Below are positions 42,124-51,326 of a stretch of DNA of 64,000 nt, piece after piece. A program made the position numbers and the translations under genes. This DNA comes from Natrinema pellirubrum DSM 15624. GTDB lineage: Archaea > Halobacteriota > Halobacteria > Halobacteriales > Natrialbaceae. The stretch's first letter is position 1; every line of letters begins with the position of its first letter. The notes under the pieces are model-generated. The model was not told the origin of the DNA. It saw only the letters and a list, made by a program, of their open reading frames with translations, and searched no databases. The stretch is from positions 3,286,001 to 3,350,000 of the forward strand of contig NC_019962.1 in assembly GCF_000230735.2 (NCBI RefSeq). Reading direction: 5' to 3'.

Positions 42124-42861
42124 ATGGACCTCACGACGGCGACGTGGACGGACGCCCGAGACCTCGAGACCGACCTCGCGGTCGTCCCCGTCGGGAGTAC
42201 GGAACAGCACGGGCCCCACGCCCCGCTCGGGACGGACGTGGCGACGGCCGAGGCGGTCGCCGACGCCGGAGTCGACCGCTGCGAGCGCGAGGTCGCCCGC
42301 GCCCCGGCGATCCCGGTCGGCGTCGCCGAGGAACACCGCCAGTTCCCGGGCACGATGTGGGTCTCGGCGGACACGTTTCGGGACTACGTCGGCGAGGCCG
42401 TCTCGAGCCTCGCCCATCACGGCTTCGACCGGGTCGTCCTCGTCAACGGTCACGGCGGCAACGTCGACGCCCTCCGGGAGGTCGGCGGCCGACTCACGCG
42501 GGACGGCGACGCCTACGCCGTCCCCTTCACCTGGTTTGAGGCCGTCGGCGACCACAGCGCCGATATGGGCCACGGCGGCCCCCTCGAGACGGCCCTACTA
42601 CGTCACTGTGATCCCGACTCGGTTCGGGAGGACCGCATCGACGAGGCCCGCGACGGCGCTGCCGACGGCTGGGGCGAGTGGACGAGTCACGCCAACCTGG
42701 CCTACGACGCGGCGGAGTTTACGGAGAACGGAGTCGTCGGTGATCCGGGTGACGGCGACGCTGCTCGCGGCGCGGAACTGCTCGATCTCGCCGGCGACGC
42801 GCTCGCTCGGCTGCTCGAGGCGGTCGCCGAACGCGACGTTTCGCGACCCGCGGACCGATAG
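42124..42861 (+). CDS. Creatininase-family amidohydrolase (possibly ArfB-like)
   Basis: The 245-aa protein has VVPVGSTEQHGPHAPLGTDVATAEAV, then VLVNGHGGNVDALREV and ADMGHGGPLETALL, the metal-binding motifs of the creatininase fold. In archaea a creatininase-family member, ArfB, deformylates an early intermediate of riboflavin and F420 synthesis; that role is possible but not proven here. The nearby mptD (also GTP-derived pathway) adds weak support. ATG 42124 is preferred to longer frames. Confidence 0.85.
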   Translation: MDLTTATWTDARDLETDLAVVPVGSTEQHGPHAPLGTDVATAEAVADAGVDRCEREVARAPAIPVGVAEEHRQFPGTMWVSADTFRDYVGEAVSSLAHHGFDRVVLVNGHGGNVDALREVGGRLTRDGDAYAVPFTWFEAVGDHSADMGHGGPLETALLRHCDPDSVREDRIDEARDGAADGWGEWTSHANLAYDAAEFTENGVVGDPGDGDAARGAELLDLAGDALARLLEAVAERDVSRPADR

Positions 42862-42881
42862 ACGAGTGGGCCGGCGCTCGA

Positions 42882-43325
42882 TTACTCCTCGTCTTCCTCG
42901 TCGTCCGTAGCGTCGGCCGACTCATCGTCGGCAGGACCGGCGTCCTGCAGCGTACCCCGAAGCGCCGGGATCGTCGAGGTGAGTTCACCGACCTGTTCGC
43001 CGGCCTCGGCGATGTCCGTGATCGCGTCCTCGAGGTCCTCGATCTCGGCCTCGAGGTCATCGGCGTCGTCGAAGGCGTCGGCGCGCTGGCCCATCGTGAA
43101 CCACTTCTTCGCGTCGCGGAGGTGATCCTCGGCGTCGCCGACCTCAAGCGCGGAGTTGAGCCCGTTGAGCGCACCCAACACGTTGTCCGCGTCGGTCTCC
43201 CAGACGTCGTCGGCGTCGGGCAGGGCCGCCCAGGCCGCCTCGAGCGAGGACTCGACGTCCTCGCGCATCTCGTTGGCGGCTTCCCCGAACAGTTCCTCGT
43301 CGTCGCCGAGCGTCGCTTGGCTCAT
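42882..43325 (-). CDS. DUF5790 family protein
   Basis: The 147-aa acidic, helical protein MSQATLGDDEELFGEAANEMREDVESSLEAAWAALPDADDVWETDADNVLGALNGLNSALEVGDAEDHLRDAKKWFTMGQRADAF.. belongs to the haloarchaeal DUF5790 family. Function unknown. TTAAAAGAT (about 43350-43358) lies 25 bp upstream as a TATA element and the tandem GAAAGTGAAAGTGAAA lies just beyond. Confidence 0.87.
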   Translation of the reverse strand: MSQATLGDDEELFGEAANEMREDVESSLEAAWAALPDADDVWETDADNVLGALNGLNSALEVGDAEDHLRDAKKWFTMGQRADAFDDADDLEAEIEDLEDAITDIAEAGEQVGELTSTIPALRGTLQDAGPADDESADATDDEEDEE

Positions 43326-43596
43326 GTCACCGTCTTTGCGGGCACGGGGGTTAAAAGATAGCCCGAAAGTGAAAGTGAAATCAGTCGCGAGCGGGTCGGT
43401 ATCGGTCGAACGGCGGCACGATTTCGAAAGGGAGGTCCTCAGTCCAGCGGCGGATCGCTTGCGTCCGCCTCGTTCGGCAGCGAGCCGACGACCGCTCCGG
43501 ACGGACGGCCAGACGCAAGCGACGTGTCCGGACCGTCGCAATCGTCGCTCCACGAACATCGGAATCCCCTTGCCGGCCGCAGACGAGACCCATCGT

Positions 43597-43953
43597 ATGA
43601 GTTCCGAGACACCGACCGACGCCGAGACGGCCTGCTTCGAGGCCGGCATCAAGTTCGGCTCGCTGTACCACCAGTTCGCCGGCACGCCCGTCTCGCCCGA
43701 GAGCGCGCCCAGCCTCGCGACGGCGATAGCGGAATCGATCGAGAACCAGCCTCACTGTCGCGCGGTCACCGTCGACGTCCGAACCGACGAACTCGAGGCC
43801 GAACTCGCCGAGTCGACGGCCGACTACACCGAGCTGACGGGACGGTTTCTCGAGGTCGAGATCGTCGTCGACTACGAGGGCTGTACAGTCGTCACCCGTA
43901 TGGAAATGGAGGACGGCTATCCCCTGATGCGACTCGAGTCGGTTCGAGAGTGA
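43597..43953 (+). CDS. mptD: Archaeal dihydroneopterin aldolase (MptD/DUF372 family)
   Basis: The 118-aa protein reads ACFEAGIKFGSLYHQFAGTPVSPESAPSLATAIAESIENQPHCRAVTVDVRTDEL.., the archaeal MptD signature. MptD cleaves 7,8-dihydroneopterin to 6-hydroxymethyl-dihydropterin in tetrahydrofolate/methanopterin synthesis. The length equals the family norm. It starts 271 bp after a divergent gene and is followed by azf 85 bp away. Confidence 0.9.
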   Translation: MSSETPTDAETACFEAGIKFGSLYHQFAGTPVSPESAPSLATAIAESIENQPHCRAVTVDVRTDELEAELAESTADYTELTGRFLEVEIVVDYEGCTVVTRMEMEDGYPLMRLESVRE

Positions 43954-44038
43954 GCCGATCGACGGACGTGTGGCATCACCGACCGCACGCCCGGCAAACC
44001 GCATGGTACTTATCGACGCTTTCCCTTCCACCGAACGA

Positions 44039-44812
44039 ATGGCACAGTCAGTCCTGCTCACCGGGGCTGCGGGGCGGGTCGGAGACGCCATCCTCGGCGG
44101 CCTCGCGGACGACTACGAGTGGCGATTACTGGATCGGGAGCCGCCGACCGACGACCAGCCGGGCGAGTTCGTCGTCGCGGACATCACCGACGCGGAGGCC
44201 GTCCGGGAGGCGATGGACGGCATCGACGTCGTGATCCACCTCGCGGGCGACCCGCGTCCGGAAGCGCCGTGGAACAGCGTCTTGACGAACAACATCGACG
44301 GGACCCAGACGGTCTTCGAGGCGGCCGTCGACGCCGGCGTCGAGGCGGTCGTCTTCGCGTCCTCGAACCACGCCGTCGGCAACTACGAGACCGACGAGCG
44401 CACGCCCGAGATGTATCGCGAGGACGACGACTACCTGCTCGACGGGACCGAACTCCCGCGGCCAAGCAACCTCTATGGCGTCTCGAAGGCCGCCGGCGAG
44501 ACACTGGGTCGGTACTATCACGACGAACACGACCTCTCCGTCGCCTGTGTGCGCATCGGCAACCTCACACAGGGTCACCCGCCGATCGACTACGAGCGCG
44601 GGCAGGCGATGTGGCTCTCCTACCGCGACTGTGCGCATCTGTTCGATCGCTGCATTCGTGCGGACTACGACTACGAGATCGTCTACGGCATCTCCGACAA
44701 CGACCGCAAGTACTACTCGATCGAGCGCGCTCGAGAGGCGCTGGGCTACGACCCGCAGGACAACTCCGCGTACTACGACGGCGAGGAGCAAGTCGTCGAA
44801 CCGGACGCCTGA
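44039..44812 (+). CDS. azf: NAD-dependent glucose-6-phosphate dehydrogenase (Azf, extended SDR)
   Basis: The 257-aa protein has the Rossmann motif LLTGAAGRVGDAILGGL, VIHLAGDPRPEAPWNSVLTNNIDGTQTVFEAAVDAGV and the catalytic YGVSKAAGE. The stretch FASSNHAVGNYETDERTPEMYRED..LPRPSNLYGVSKAAGETLGRYYHDEHDLSVACVRIGNLTQGHPP..YERGQAMWLSYRDC is nearly identical to the characterised Haloferax volcanii Azf as I remember it. Azf starts the oxidative pentose phosphate pathway of haloarchaea. ATG 44039 fits the family start. Confidence 0.9.
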   Translation: MAQSVLLTGAAGRVGDAILGGLADDYEWRLLDREPPTDDQPGEFVVADITDAEAVREAMDGIDVVIHLAGDPRPEAPWNSVLTNNIDGTQTVFEAAVDAGVEAVVFASSNHAVGNYETDERTPEMYREDDDYLLDGTELPRPSNLYGVSKAAGETLGRYYHDEHDLSVACVRIGNLTQGHPPIDYERGQAMWLSYRDCAHLFDRCIRADYDYEIVYGISDNDRKYYSIERAREALGYDPQDNSAYYDGEEQVVEPDA

Positions 44813-44875
44813 CAAGAGCCGGCAACCGACTCCGACGAGCCCGATTTTTTGTCGCCGCCGGTCGGATCGTGATCC

Positions 44876-45847
44876 ATGGAGTACACGACGCTCGGCTCGA
44901 CCGGGATGACGGTCAGCCGAATCTGTCTCGGTTGTATGAGCTTCGGTACGGAACGGGAGTGGATGCTCGATCCCGAGGAGAGCAAGGCGTTGATCGACCG
45001 CGCGATCGATCTCGGCATCAATTTCTTCGACACCGCGAACGTCTACTCCACCGGCGAGTCCGAGGAAATCCTCGGCGACGCGCTCGCGGGCTACGACCGC
45101 GACTCGCAGGTCGTCGCGACGAAGGTCTTCGGCGAGATGGATCCCGGCAACCCCAATGCCAGCGGCCTCTCCCGCAAAGCCATCGAGCAGGAACTCGCGG
45201 CCAGCCGCGAGCGACTCGGGATGGACACCATCGACCTCTACCAGACCCATCGCTGGGACTACGAGACGCCGATCGACGAGACACTGCGTGCGCTCGACGA
45301 CGCCGTCCGCCGCGGCGAGGTACGCTACATCGGCACCTCCTCGATGTGGGCCCACCAGTTCGCCAACGCCTTGCAAACGAGCGATGCGTTGGACCTCGAG
45401 CGGTTCGCGACGATGCAGAACCACTACAACGTCCTCTATCGCGAGGAGGAACGCGAGATGCTACCCCTTTGTGACAAGGAAGACATCGGCGTCATCCCGT
45501 GGTCGCCGCTGGCCCGCGGCGTCGCGACCCGCCCCCACGAGGAGATCGAGTCGACCACGCGCGGTCGGACCGACCAGTACCTCGAGCAGATGTCCTATCT
45601 CCAGGGCGGCGGCGAGGCGATCAACGAACGGATTCAGGAGTTGGCCGCCGACAAGGGCGTCTCGATGGCCCAGATTTCGCTTGCCTGGCTGCTCCACAAG
45701 GACTGGGTCGATGCCCCAATCGTCGGCACGACCAGCGTCGAACACCTCGAAGACGCCGTCGAGGCACTCGAGATCGACCTCTCGGACTCCGATATGGAGT
45801 ACCTCGAGGAACCGTACGAGCCGTTGCCGGTGGCTGGACACCAATAA
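44876..45847 (+). CDS. Aldo/keto reductase
   Basis: The 323-aa protein has the catalytic residues in NFFDTANVYSTGESEE (Asp, Tyr), VVATKVFG (Lys) and LYQTHRWDYETPIDE (His). The C-terminal VDAPIVGTTSVEHLEDAVEAL binds NADPH. It is of the YajO/Kvbeta-like AKR type. It lies 63 bp after azf on the same strand and ends one base from the convergent LLM oxidoreductase stop. Substrate unknown. Confidence 0.9.
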   Translation: MEYTTLGSTGMTVSRICLGCMSFGTEREWMLDPEESKALIDRAIDLGINFFDTANVYSTGESEEILGDALAGYDRDSQVVATKVFGEMDPGNPNASGLSRKAIEQELAASRERLGMDTIDLYQTHRWDYETPIDETLRALDDAVRRGEVRYIGTSSMWAHQFANALQTSDALDLERFATMQNHYNVLYREEEREMLPLCDKEDIGVIPWSPLARGVATRPHEEIESTTRGRTDQYLEQMSYLQGGGEAINERIQELAADKGVSMAQISLAWLLHKDWVDAPIVGTTSVEHLEDAVEALEIDLSDSDMEYLEEPYEPLPVAGHQ

Positions 45848-45848
45848 A

Positions 45849-46721
45849 CTATAGCAGGCCGGTCTCGGTCAACACCTCGGCGACCCGCTCGAGGTGGGCC
45901 GTGTGTTCCGCCCCCTCGAGGCCCTGGTACATCGTCGTGATCGAGAGGTAGTCGGCCCCCAGCTCCCGCCAGGCCTGGGCGCGCTCGATCCACTCGTCTT
46001 CCTCGTCGGGAACGGCGTACATCCGGCCGGCAAGGCCGATGTCGTCGGGATCGCGACCTGCTTCCTCGGCGTACTCAGCGAGGTCCGCGAGGTGGGCCTC
46101 GGCGTCGTCGCCCGGCTGGAACTGGGGTAACCAGCCGTCGGCGAGGCGGGCGACCCGGCGCTTGACCGGTTCTGCCATCCCGCCCATCCAGAGCGGAATC
46201 GGTTGCTGGACCGGCAGCGGTCGGATACCGGCATCGGGAATCTCGTGGAAATCGCCGTCGAACTCGACTAAGTCGTCGGTCCACAGGGACCTGAGGACTT
46301 CGACCTGTTCCTCGATACGCTGTCCGCGTCGCGAGAAGTCCTCGCCAAGCGCGACGTATTCGGGCTCGTTCCAGCCGACGCCGACCCCCATCCGAAATCG
46401 TCCGTCGGTAAACCGATCCAGCTGGGCGGCCTGCTTCGCCACGAGCGCCGTCTGGCGCTGTGGCAGGACGAGAATCCCCGTCATGAACGTCAACGCCTCC
46501 GTCTGCCCAGCCAGATAAGAGTACGTCGTCAGCGGCTCGTGGAACGTACTCTCGTAGTCGTATGGGCCGTCCCATCCCTCCCGGTCCGGGTTCACCCCGA
46601 GGACGTGATCGTACGCCAGCACGTGTTCGTACCCCGATGACTCGACCCGCCGTGCGTAGTCGGCGAGCGTCTCCGGGTCGTGGCCGATCTCGAGTTGCGG
46701 TAACACGGTACCGATTTCCAT
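45849..46721 (-). CDS. LLM-class F420-dependent oxidoreductase
   Basis: The 290-aa TIM-barrel protein begins MEIGTVLPQLEIGHDPETLADYARRVESSGYEHVLAYDHV and contains TGILVLPQRQTALVAKQAAQLDRFTDGRFRMGVGVGWNEPEYVALGEDFSRRG, characteristic of luciferase-like monooxygenases that use F420 in archaea and actinobacteria. The reaction is unknown. No F420 biosynthesis gene is adjacent. Confidence 0.88.
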   Translation of the reverse strand: MEIGTVLPQLEIGHDPETLADYARRVESSGYEHVLAYDHVLGVNPDREGWDGPYDYESTFHEPLTTYSYLAGQTEALTFMTGILVLPQRQTALVAKQAAQLDRFTDGRFRMGVGVGWNEPEYVALGEDFSRRGQRIEEQVEVLRSLWTDDLVEFDGDFHEIPDAGIRPLPVQQPIPLWMGGMAEPVKRRVARLADGWLPQFQPGDDAEAHLADLAEYAEEAGRDPDDIGLAGRMYAVPDEEDEWIERAQAWRELGADYLSITTMYQGLEGAEHTAHLERVAEVLTETGLL

Positions 46722-46855
46722 ACCCCGGCGTTCGGACGGGGCCGACTTGAAGCTCCGGCCGTCGGCGAACGACGGCGGCTATCGGCACGCTGGACGACCA
46801 CGTGCCGCTCAACATCACCTGGCGAATCGTCACCCGAGACTCGAGCGCCGACACA

Positions 46856-47470
46856 TTAGAACAATCCCTCGACGTCCTCCTCGCGAGCCCGCCGCCGGCC
46901 GACGTGGTCCGTCAGGCGCTGATAAATGATCCCCCGATGCTCGTCCTCTCGGACGAAATCGAACACCAGCGTGATGAACCGACTGTCGTCCTCGCCGGCC
47001 ACGAGAGCGTCCTCGGCGTACTCCCGGGCCCGTGCGACCGGCTCCGGGTCGTAGCCGAACTCCTCGGCCAGGACGACCGCCGCGATCGCCGTCGGCTCGA
47101 ACGCAAGGTCCGAGAGTGAGGGGGGCGCGCCCTCGTGTTCGATCGAGACCGGCGGGCCCCGCTCGATCCGTTCGGGATCGGCCGCGAGTCCGGAGAGCGC
47201 GGTCCGGATCGGCTCGAGTCCCAGATCGCGGTAGTCCGCGGGCAGCCCCGCGAGGTACTCGCCGCCGCTCTCGGCGAGCCCGACCGCGCCCTCCCAGTTG
47301 CGCTCACGGGCGTGGTGGACCGCACCGCTGTACTGGATGAGTCCGTGGAGCAGCCGCTCGTCGTCGCTGCCGGACTCGCACTCGAGCCACCGGTCCTCCC
47401 AGGCGTCGTGAGCGGCGTGGTAATAACCGGCGTTGAAGATCGCGGCCCCGGCTCGAAGGTGATCGCGCAT
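46856..47470 (-). CDS. DUF309 family protein
   Basis: The 204-aa helical protein has AIFNAGYYHAAHDAWEDRWLECESGSDDERLLHGLIQYSGAVHHARERNWEGAVGLAESGGEYLAGLP, the DUF309 motif with conserved Phe/Tyr-x2-A-H-D-x-W-E and Q/G residues. Function unknown. ATG 47470 is used; a longer frame from 47572 adds an Arg/Pro-rich stretch. Confidence 0.85.
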   Translation of the reverse strand: MRDHLRAGAAIFNAGYYHAAHDAWEDRWLECESGSDDERLLHGLIQYSGAVHHARERNWEGAVGLAESGGEYLAGLPADYRDLGLEPIRTALSGLAADPERIERGPPVSIEHEGAPPSLSDLAFEPTAIAAVVLAEEFGYDPEPVARAREYAEDALVAGEDDSRFITLVFDFVREDEHRGIIYQRLTDHVGRRRAREEDVEGLF

Positions 47471-47790
47471 AGCCGTGGTTGGGGCTCGAAACTCGAGAAC
47501 GTGACGAAAACGGTGACCGCCGGATACCTCGTCGGGAAGCGATCGGGGCCGCACCGGGAGCGAACGGCCCAATCGCCGCCCGACGACGCGTACCGCCTCC
47601 GGCAGGGCGGGCAGACGACTGTGGACGGGTCGATTCCGGGACGTGTGATCCCAACCGGTTACTGGCCGCCACCGGTGCGGCGGTATCCGTTGTGAGGGGC
47701 TCCGTACGGATTAGTATGGGATTGCTTCCGGCGTTTCCGAGCGCGTTCGAGGACGGTAAGCATTTCCTACCGGTCGGTCAGCTCGAGCGT
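47471..47790. other. 320-bp gap with no recognised gene
   Basis: The gap lies between two minus-strand genes. I see no RNA gene, repeat or strong hairpin. It should hold the promoter of the DUF309 gene and the 3' end of the aminopeptidase transcript. Confidence 0.4.
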
Positions 47791-48888
47791 TCAGGCATCG
47801 AACCCATCCTCGAACCGGAAGGTCCCGTTTCGCTGGACGACCTCGCCGTCGATCTCGAGGCGGGAGTCCGCGCTGACGTCGGTGATCAGGTCGACGTGGA
47901 CCGACGAGTCGTTGCCCGCTTCGCCGTCGGGGAGACAGGCATCGTATGCCCGTCCAAGCGCCAGATGGACGGTATCACCCATCTTCTCGTCGAAGAGGAT
48001 GTTGTCCGTGTAGCGGTCGATCCCGCGGTTCATCCCGATACCGAGTTCGCCCAACCGGCGCGCGCCGTCGTCCGTCTCGAGGACGTCGCCGATCACGTCT
48101 CCGCCCTGCTCGGCGTCGTAATCGACGACCGCACCGTCCGCGAACTCGAGGCGGACGTCCCGGACGGCCTCGCCCCGGATCGTCATCGGCACGTCGAATG
48201 TCACCTCGCCCTCGGTCGCGTACGGCGCGGTAAACACCTCGCCGCTCGGCAGGTTGTGGGAGTCGTAGGCGACGGAGGCGGCGCTGTTGACCGCCGTTCG
48301 GCCCTCGATCGACATCGTGAGATCGGTGTCGCTCGAGACGAGCCGCACCTCCGAGCCCGCATCGAGGAGGTCTTTCAGTTGAGCCATCTCGTCGGCCAGC
48401 GACTCCCAATCACGCAGGATGGCGTCGTACGCGAAGTCCTGATACTCCTCGTAGGCCATGTTCGCCTGCTGGGCCAGCGAGCGCGTCGGATGCGCCGTCG
48501 ACACCCAGCAGGTCCCAAGTCGCGTCTCCCGGATCTCGTTTCTGGCCTCGGTGTAGGCCCGCCGGCGCTCGCCCGGCACGTCCGCCGTCGCGCTCGTGTT
48601 TCGCCCGCCGCCCAGCGAGAGGTAGACGTCCGCGTTCTCCACGAGCGCGAGTTCGTGGGCGGGGGTCTCGTCGAACGCGTCGTCGTGAGCCTGTAGATAC
48701 GCGCGCGTAATCTCGCCCGAACTGTACGTCGCGAGCAGGTTCGCGCCCCGCTCGCCGAGTTTCTCGGCGACGGCCACGGCCAGTTCGTGGGCGTCCGGCC
48801 CGACCGAGACGACCACGTCGTCGCCCGCCTCAACCCGCGCACTCCAGTCGACCAGTACTTCGGCGTGTTCGCGGACCCGTTCGTCCAT
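47791..48888 (-). CDS. M29-family metalloaminopeptidase
   Basis: The 365-aa protein starts MDERVREHAEVLVDWSARVEAGDDVVVSVGPDAHELAVAVAEKLGERGAN. It contains the cocatalytic metal-site regions PSGEVFTAPYATEGEVTFD, a LGELGIGMNRGIDRYTDNILFDEKMGDTVHLALGRAY block and DSSVHVDLITDV, all standard for thermophilic M29 aminopeptidases. It removes N-terminal amino acids from peptides in the cytoplasm. A longer frame running to 49728 overlaps the transporter gene and is not real. Confidence 0.9.
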   Translation of the reverse strand: MDERVREHAEVLVDWSARVEAGDDVVVSVGPDAHELAVAVAEKLGERGANLLATYSSGEITRAYLQAHDDAFDETPAHELALVENADVYLSLGGGRNTSATADVPGERRRAYTEARNEIRETRLGTCWVSTAHPTRSLAQQANMAYEEYQDFAYDAILRDWESLADEMAQLKDLLDAGSEVRLVSSDTDLTMSIEGRTAVNSAASVAYDSHNLPSGEVFTAPYATEGEVTFDVPMTIRGEAVRDVRLEFADGAVVDYDAEQGGDVIGDVLETDDGARRLGELGIGMNRGIDRYTDNILFDEKMGDTVHLALGRAYDACLPDGEAGNDSSVHVDLITDVSADSRLEIDGEVVQRNGTFRFEDGFDA

Positions 48889-48977
48889 ACCCGCACCTCT
48901 CGAGCGGGCTACTAAACGCTCCCCGTTCGGACCGAGAATCCGGGGCTGTGAGGAGGGGGACTGCGAGCCGCGAACGA

Positions 48978-49703
48978 TCAGGCGGTGCTGGCGTCCTCGG
49001 CCGGGACCCCCTCGCGCGAACGCACGAGCGAGACGATGGCGTAGACGATCGGGGTGTCCAGGAAGGCGATTGCGAGTTTCAGCAGGTACTGGCCGACGAT
49101 CAACGAGAGCAAGAGGTCGGGCGTGAGGACCGTCCCGACGCCGAGGACGGCGGGTGCAACGGCGAACGCGACGACGACGAAGATGACGGTATCGATGGCC
49201 TGACTGGAGGCCGTCGACCCGATGTTCCGAAGCCAGAGCTTCTCGGGGCCGGTGTACTCGCGAATTCGATGGAAGACGAGAACGTCCCAGTTCTGACTGA
49301 CGACGTAGGCCAGGAGGCTCCCCAGTACCACGTTCGTCGACGCCCCCAGCGCGGTCTCGAACGCGCCCGGATCGACGCTCGAGGGGGCGGCGGGCGCGGC
49401 GATCGTCGACCAGACCAGCGCGAGAACGACGAAGTTCAACACGAAGCCGACGTTGACCAGCACCTGTGCGGCGCGGCGACCGTACAGTTCGGTGTAACAG
49501 TCGCTCGCGAGAAACGTCAGTGCGTAGGCGAGCGCGGCCCCCGGCAACGCGAGCTGTGCCCCGGTGATCGGGATCGCGACGGGTAGTTCGAAGGCCAATA
49601 CCTTCGAGGCAGTCAACTGTGCGGTGACGAGCGCCGCCACGAAGAGACCGATCAACGCGACCTGGGCAGCCGTTGGGACACCCGTGGATCGTTCCTGACT
49701 CAT
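48978..49703 (-). CDS. Queuosine/archaeosine precursor transporter (YhhQ family)
   Basis: The 241-aa protein has six or more membrane helices and the COG1738 motifs LTASKVLAFELPV, LTFLASDCYTELYGRRAAQVLVNVGF, SQNWDVLVFHRIREYTGPEKLWLRNIGSTASSQAIDTVIFV and GQYLLKLAIAFLDTPIVY. The family imports 7-deazaguanine precursors; in archaea these feed archaeosine at tRNA position 15. Start ATG 49703. Confidence 0.9.
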   Translation of the reverse strand: MSQERSTGVPTAAQVALIGLFVAALVTAQLTASKVLAFELPVAIPITGAQLALPGAALAYALTFLASDCYTELYGRRAAQVLVNVGFVLNFVVLALVWSTIAAPAAPSSVDPGAFETALGASTNVVLGSLLAYVVSQNWDVLVFHRIREYTGPEKLWLRNIGSTASSQAIDTVIFVVVAFAVAPAVLGVGTVLTPDLLLSLIVGQYLLKLAIAFLDTPIVYAIVSLVRSREGVPAEDASTA

Positions 49704-50159
49704 GCCGCCGCGTATCCGTCGGACTCACCTAAACGATGCTACTTCGCTGCCGTGATCGCCGTCCGTCGCCTCGAACGGCGGTCGGACGCATCGACGATAA
49801 CCCGCGTCCACTGTTCGACCCTCCATCGAACGCACGCCCTCGAGGGGAAAGCGGTCCGAAGGCGTTCTTGACGGACGGTCACTCCGATTCGAATCGGACC
49901 CAACGACATCGACGACGTCACGAACTCTCGAGACGTATTTAACCGACGACTACGGGGACAGTTGGGAAGTACATCCAGTTGGAGAGCTGTTCCGTGGGTT
50001 TCCGTCCGATTCCGCCACGCACCACTCGAGAAAAACAGGTTCCACCGTTTCTCTGCAGTTCGCTCGTCACCCGTTTCCAATTATAGCTCAGTATTTTTCT
50101 TTCGGCTGCGGAATAATTGCACAACTGTTATACGCATCGCGGGTCTCTCTGGAATTGCA
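49704..50159. other. 456-bp gap with two promoter-like elements and no supported gene before cspA
   Basis: GTTATAC at 50127-50133 lies about 27 bp before the cold shock ATG and fits a leaderless transcript. A second TATA-like GTATTTAAC at about 49935 has no gene directly behind it. Frames here are short, Arg-rich and unconvincing. The last 130 bp are AT-rich. Confidence 0.5.
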
Positions 50160-50354
50160 ATGGCGAAAGGAAACGTTGATTTCTTCAACGACACAGGCGG
50201 CTACGGTTTCATCGAGACTGACGACGCGGACGATGACGTTTTCTTCCACATGGAAGACGTTGGCGGTCCGGACCTCGAAGAAGGCACAGAGATCGAATTC
50301 GACATCGAACAGGCCCCCAAGGGCCCCCGCGCCACCAACGTCACCCGCCTGTAA
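50160..50354 (+). CDS. cspA: Cold shock domain protein
   Basis: The 64-aa protein is a complete CSD: MAKGNVDFFNDTGGYGFIETDDADDDVFFHMEDVGGPDLEEGTEIEFDIEQAPKGPRATNVTRL. RNP1 is GYGFIET and RNP2 is DVFFHM. The Lys-to-Asp/Glu enrichment is the usual halophilic form. It should melt RNA structure. A TATA box about 27 bp upstream suggests a leaderless mRNA. Confidence 0.95.
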   Translation: MAKGNVDFFNDTGGYGFIETDDADDDVFFHMEDVGGPDLEEGTEIEFDIEQAPKGPRATNVTRL

Positions 50355-50606
50355 TACGGCTACTTGCGTTCGGTAACGGGTTTCACAGTTCGAATACCAT
50401 TCTTCGGAACGCAGACGCTTGAGCGACTGCGTTCTCTCTTACTCGGCGAACGACTCCCTCGTCGTTCGGATATAGTCAGTCGTTACCGAGTGAAATCGGA
50501 CCCATCGATCCGAGAGCCTCAATTAGTTGCCCGAAACGACTTCGGAACGGTTGATACGAAATCGATAACAAATAGTCGGATTCCCGTTCGTCCACCCGAG
50601 TACACA

Positions 50607-50882
50607 ATGGACGATCTGACTGGGTTTCAACGAGACCTTCTGTACGTGATCGCGGGGGCCGATCAGCCGTCCGGCCAAGACGTCAAAGACGAAGTCGAAA
50701 CGTACTACAACAGCGAAATAAATCACGGGCGGCTGTATCCGAACCTCGATACGCTCGTCAACAAGGACCTCGTCGAGAAAGGGCAACTCGACCGCCGGAC
50801 GAACTACTACGAGATCAGCGACAGCGGCCAACAAGCCATCGAACGACGCCGCGAGTGGGAGCAACAGTATATCAGCGACTAA
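50607..50882 (+). CDS. PadR-family transcriptional regulator
   Basis: The 91-aa protein is a PadR winged helix: LTGFQRDLLYVIAGADQPSGQDVKDEVETYYNSEINHGRLYPNLDTLVNKDLVEKGQLDRRTNYYEISDSGQQAIERRREWEQQYI. No C-terminal dimerisation helix beyond this is present, so it is the short type common in haloarchaea. ATG 50607 is chosen; the frame upstream is not coding-like. Targets unknown. Confidence 0.92.
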   Translation: MDDLTGFQRDLLYVIAGADQPSGQDVKDEVETYYNSEINHGRLYPNLDTLVNKDLVEKGQLDRRTNYYEISDSGQQAIERRREWEQQYISD

Positions 50883-51326
50883 GCTCCGCCGACCGCCACA
50901 CGAGGTCGATACCACGGGGCCGCCACGGACGGCAACCACCCGACGCCACGAGTACCGAATAGGCCCTTGTCCCGACCATCCCGCTCGACCCAGTCAGCAC
51001 CGCCTCGAGCCGCCATCCGACCCAAAACGTGGTGCCGATGCGATTCACCGTCGCGTCTCGGTTCCCGGCTCCCGCGACTACCCGTTTTCACACCAATCGA
51101 CCCCCGGCTGATCGCTCTCTCGCTCGCTGAAACCCGGGGCTACTTACGTCGGGAGAGCGGTTGCTATACTATCCGAAAAAGGCGCTGTCCGTGGCGCAGT
51201 CGGGGCCGGATATCGGTTCGGCCGCCCGAGACGTGATCGACGCCGGTTCTCGCCGTGCAGCACATCCGTCCGGCGGCCGTTCTGGCCGCGTGACTGTCCA
51301 CAGGACTGCTCTGATCGGTCCCACCA
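50883..51326. other. 444-bp gap before RNase J with no recognised gene
   Basis: The region is C-rich on the plus strand up to about 51100. GCTATACTATCC near 51163-51174 could be the promoter of the RNase J gene, leaving a leader of about 140 nt. No RNA gene was recognised. Confidence 0.4.
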
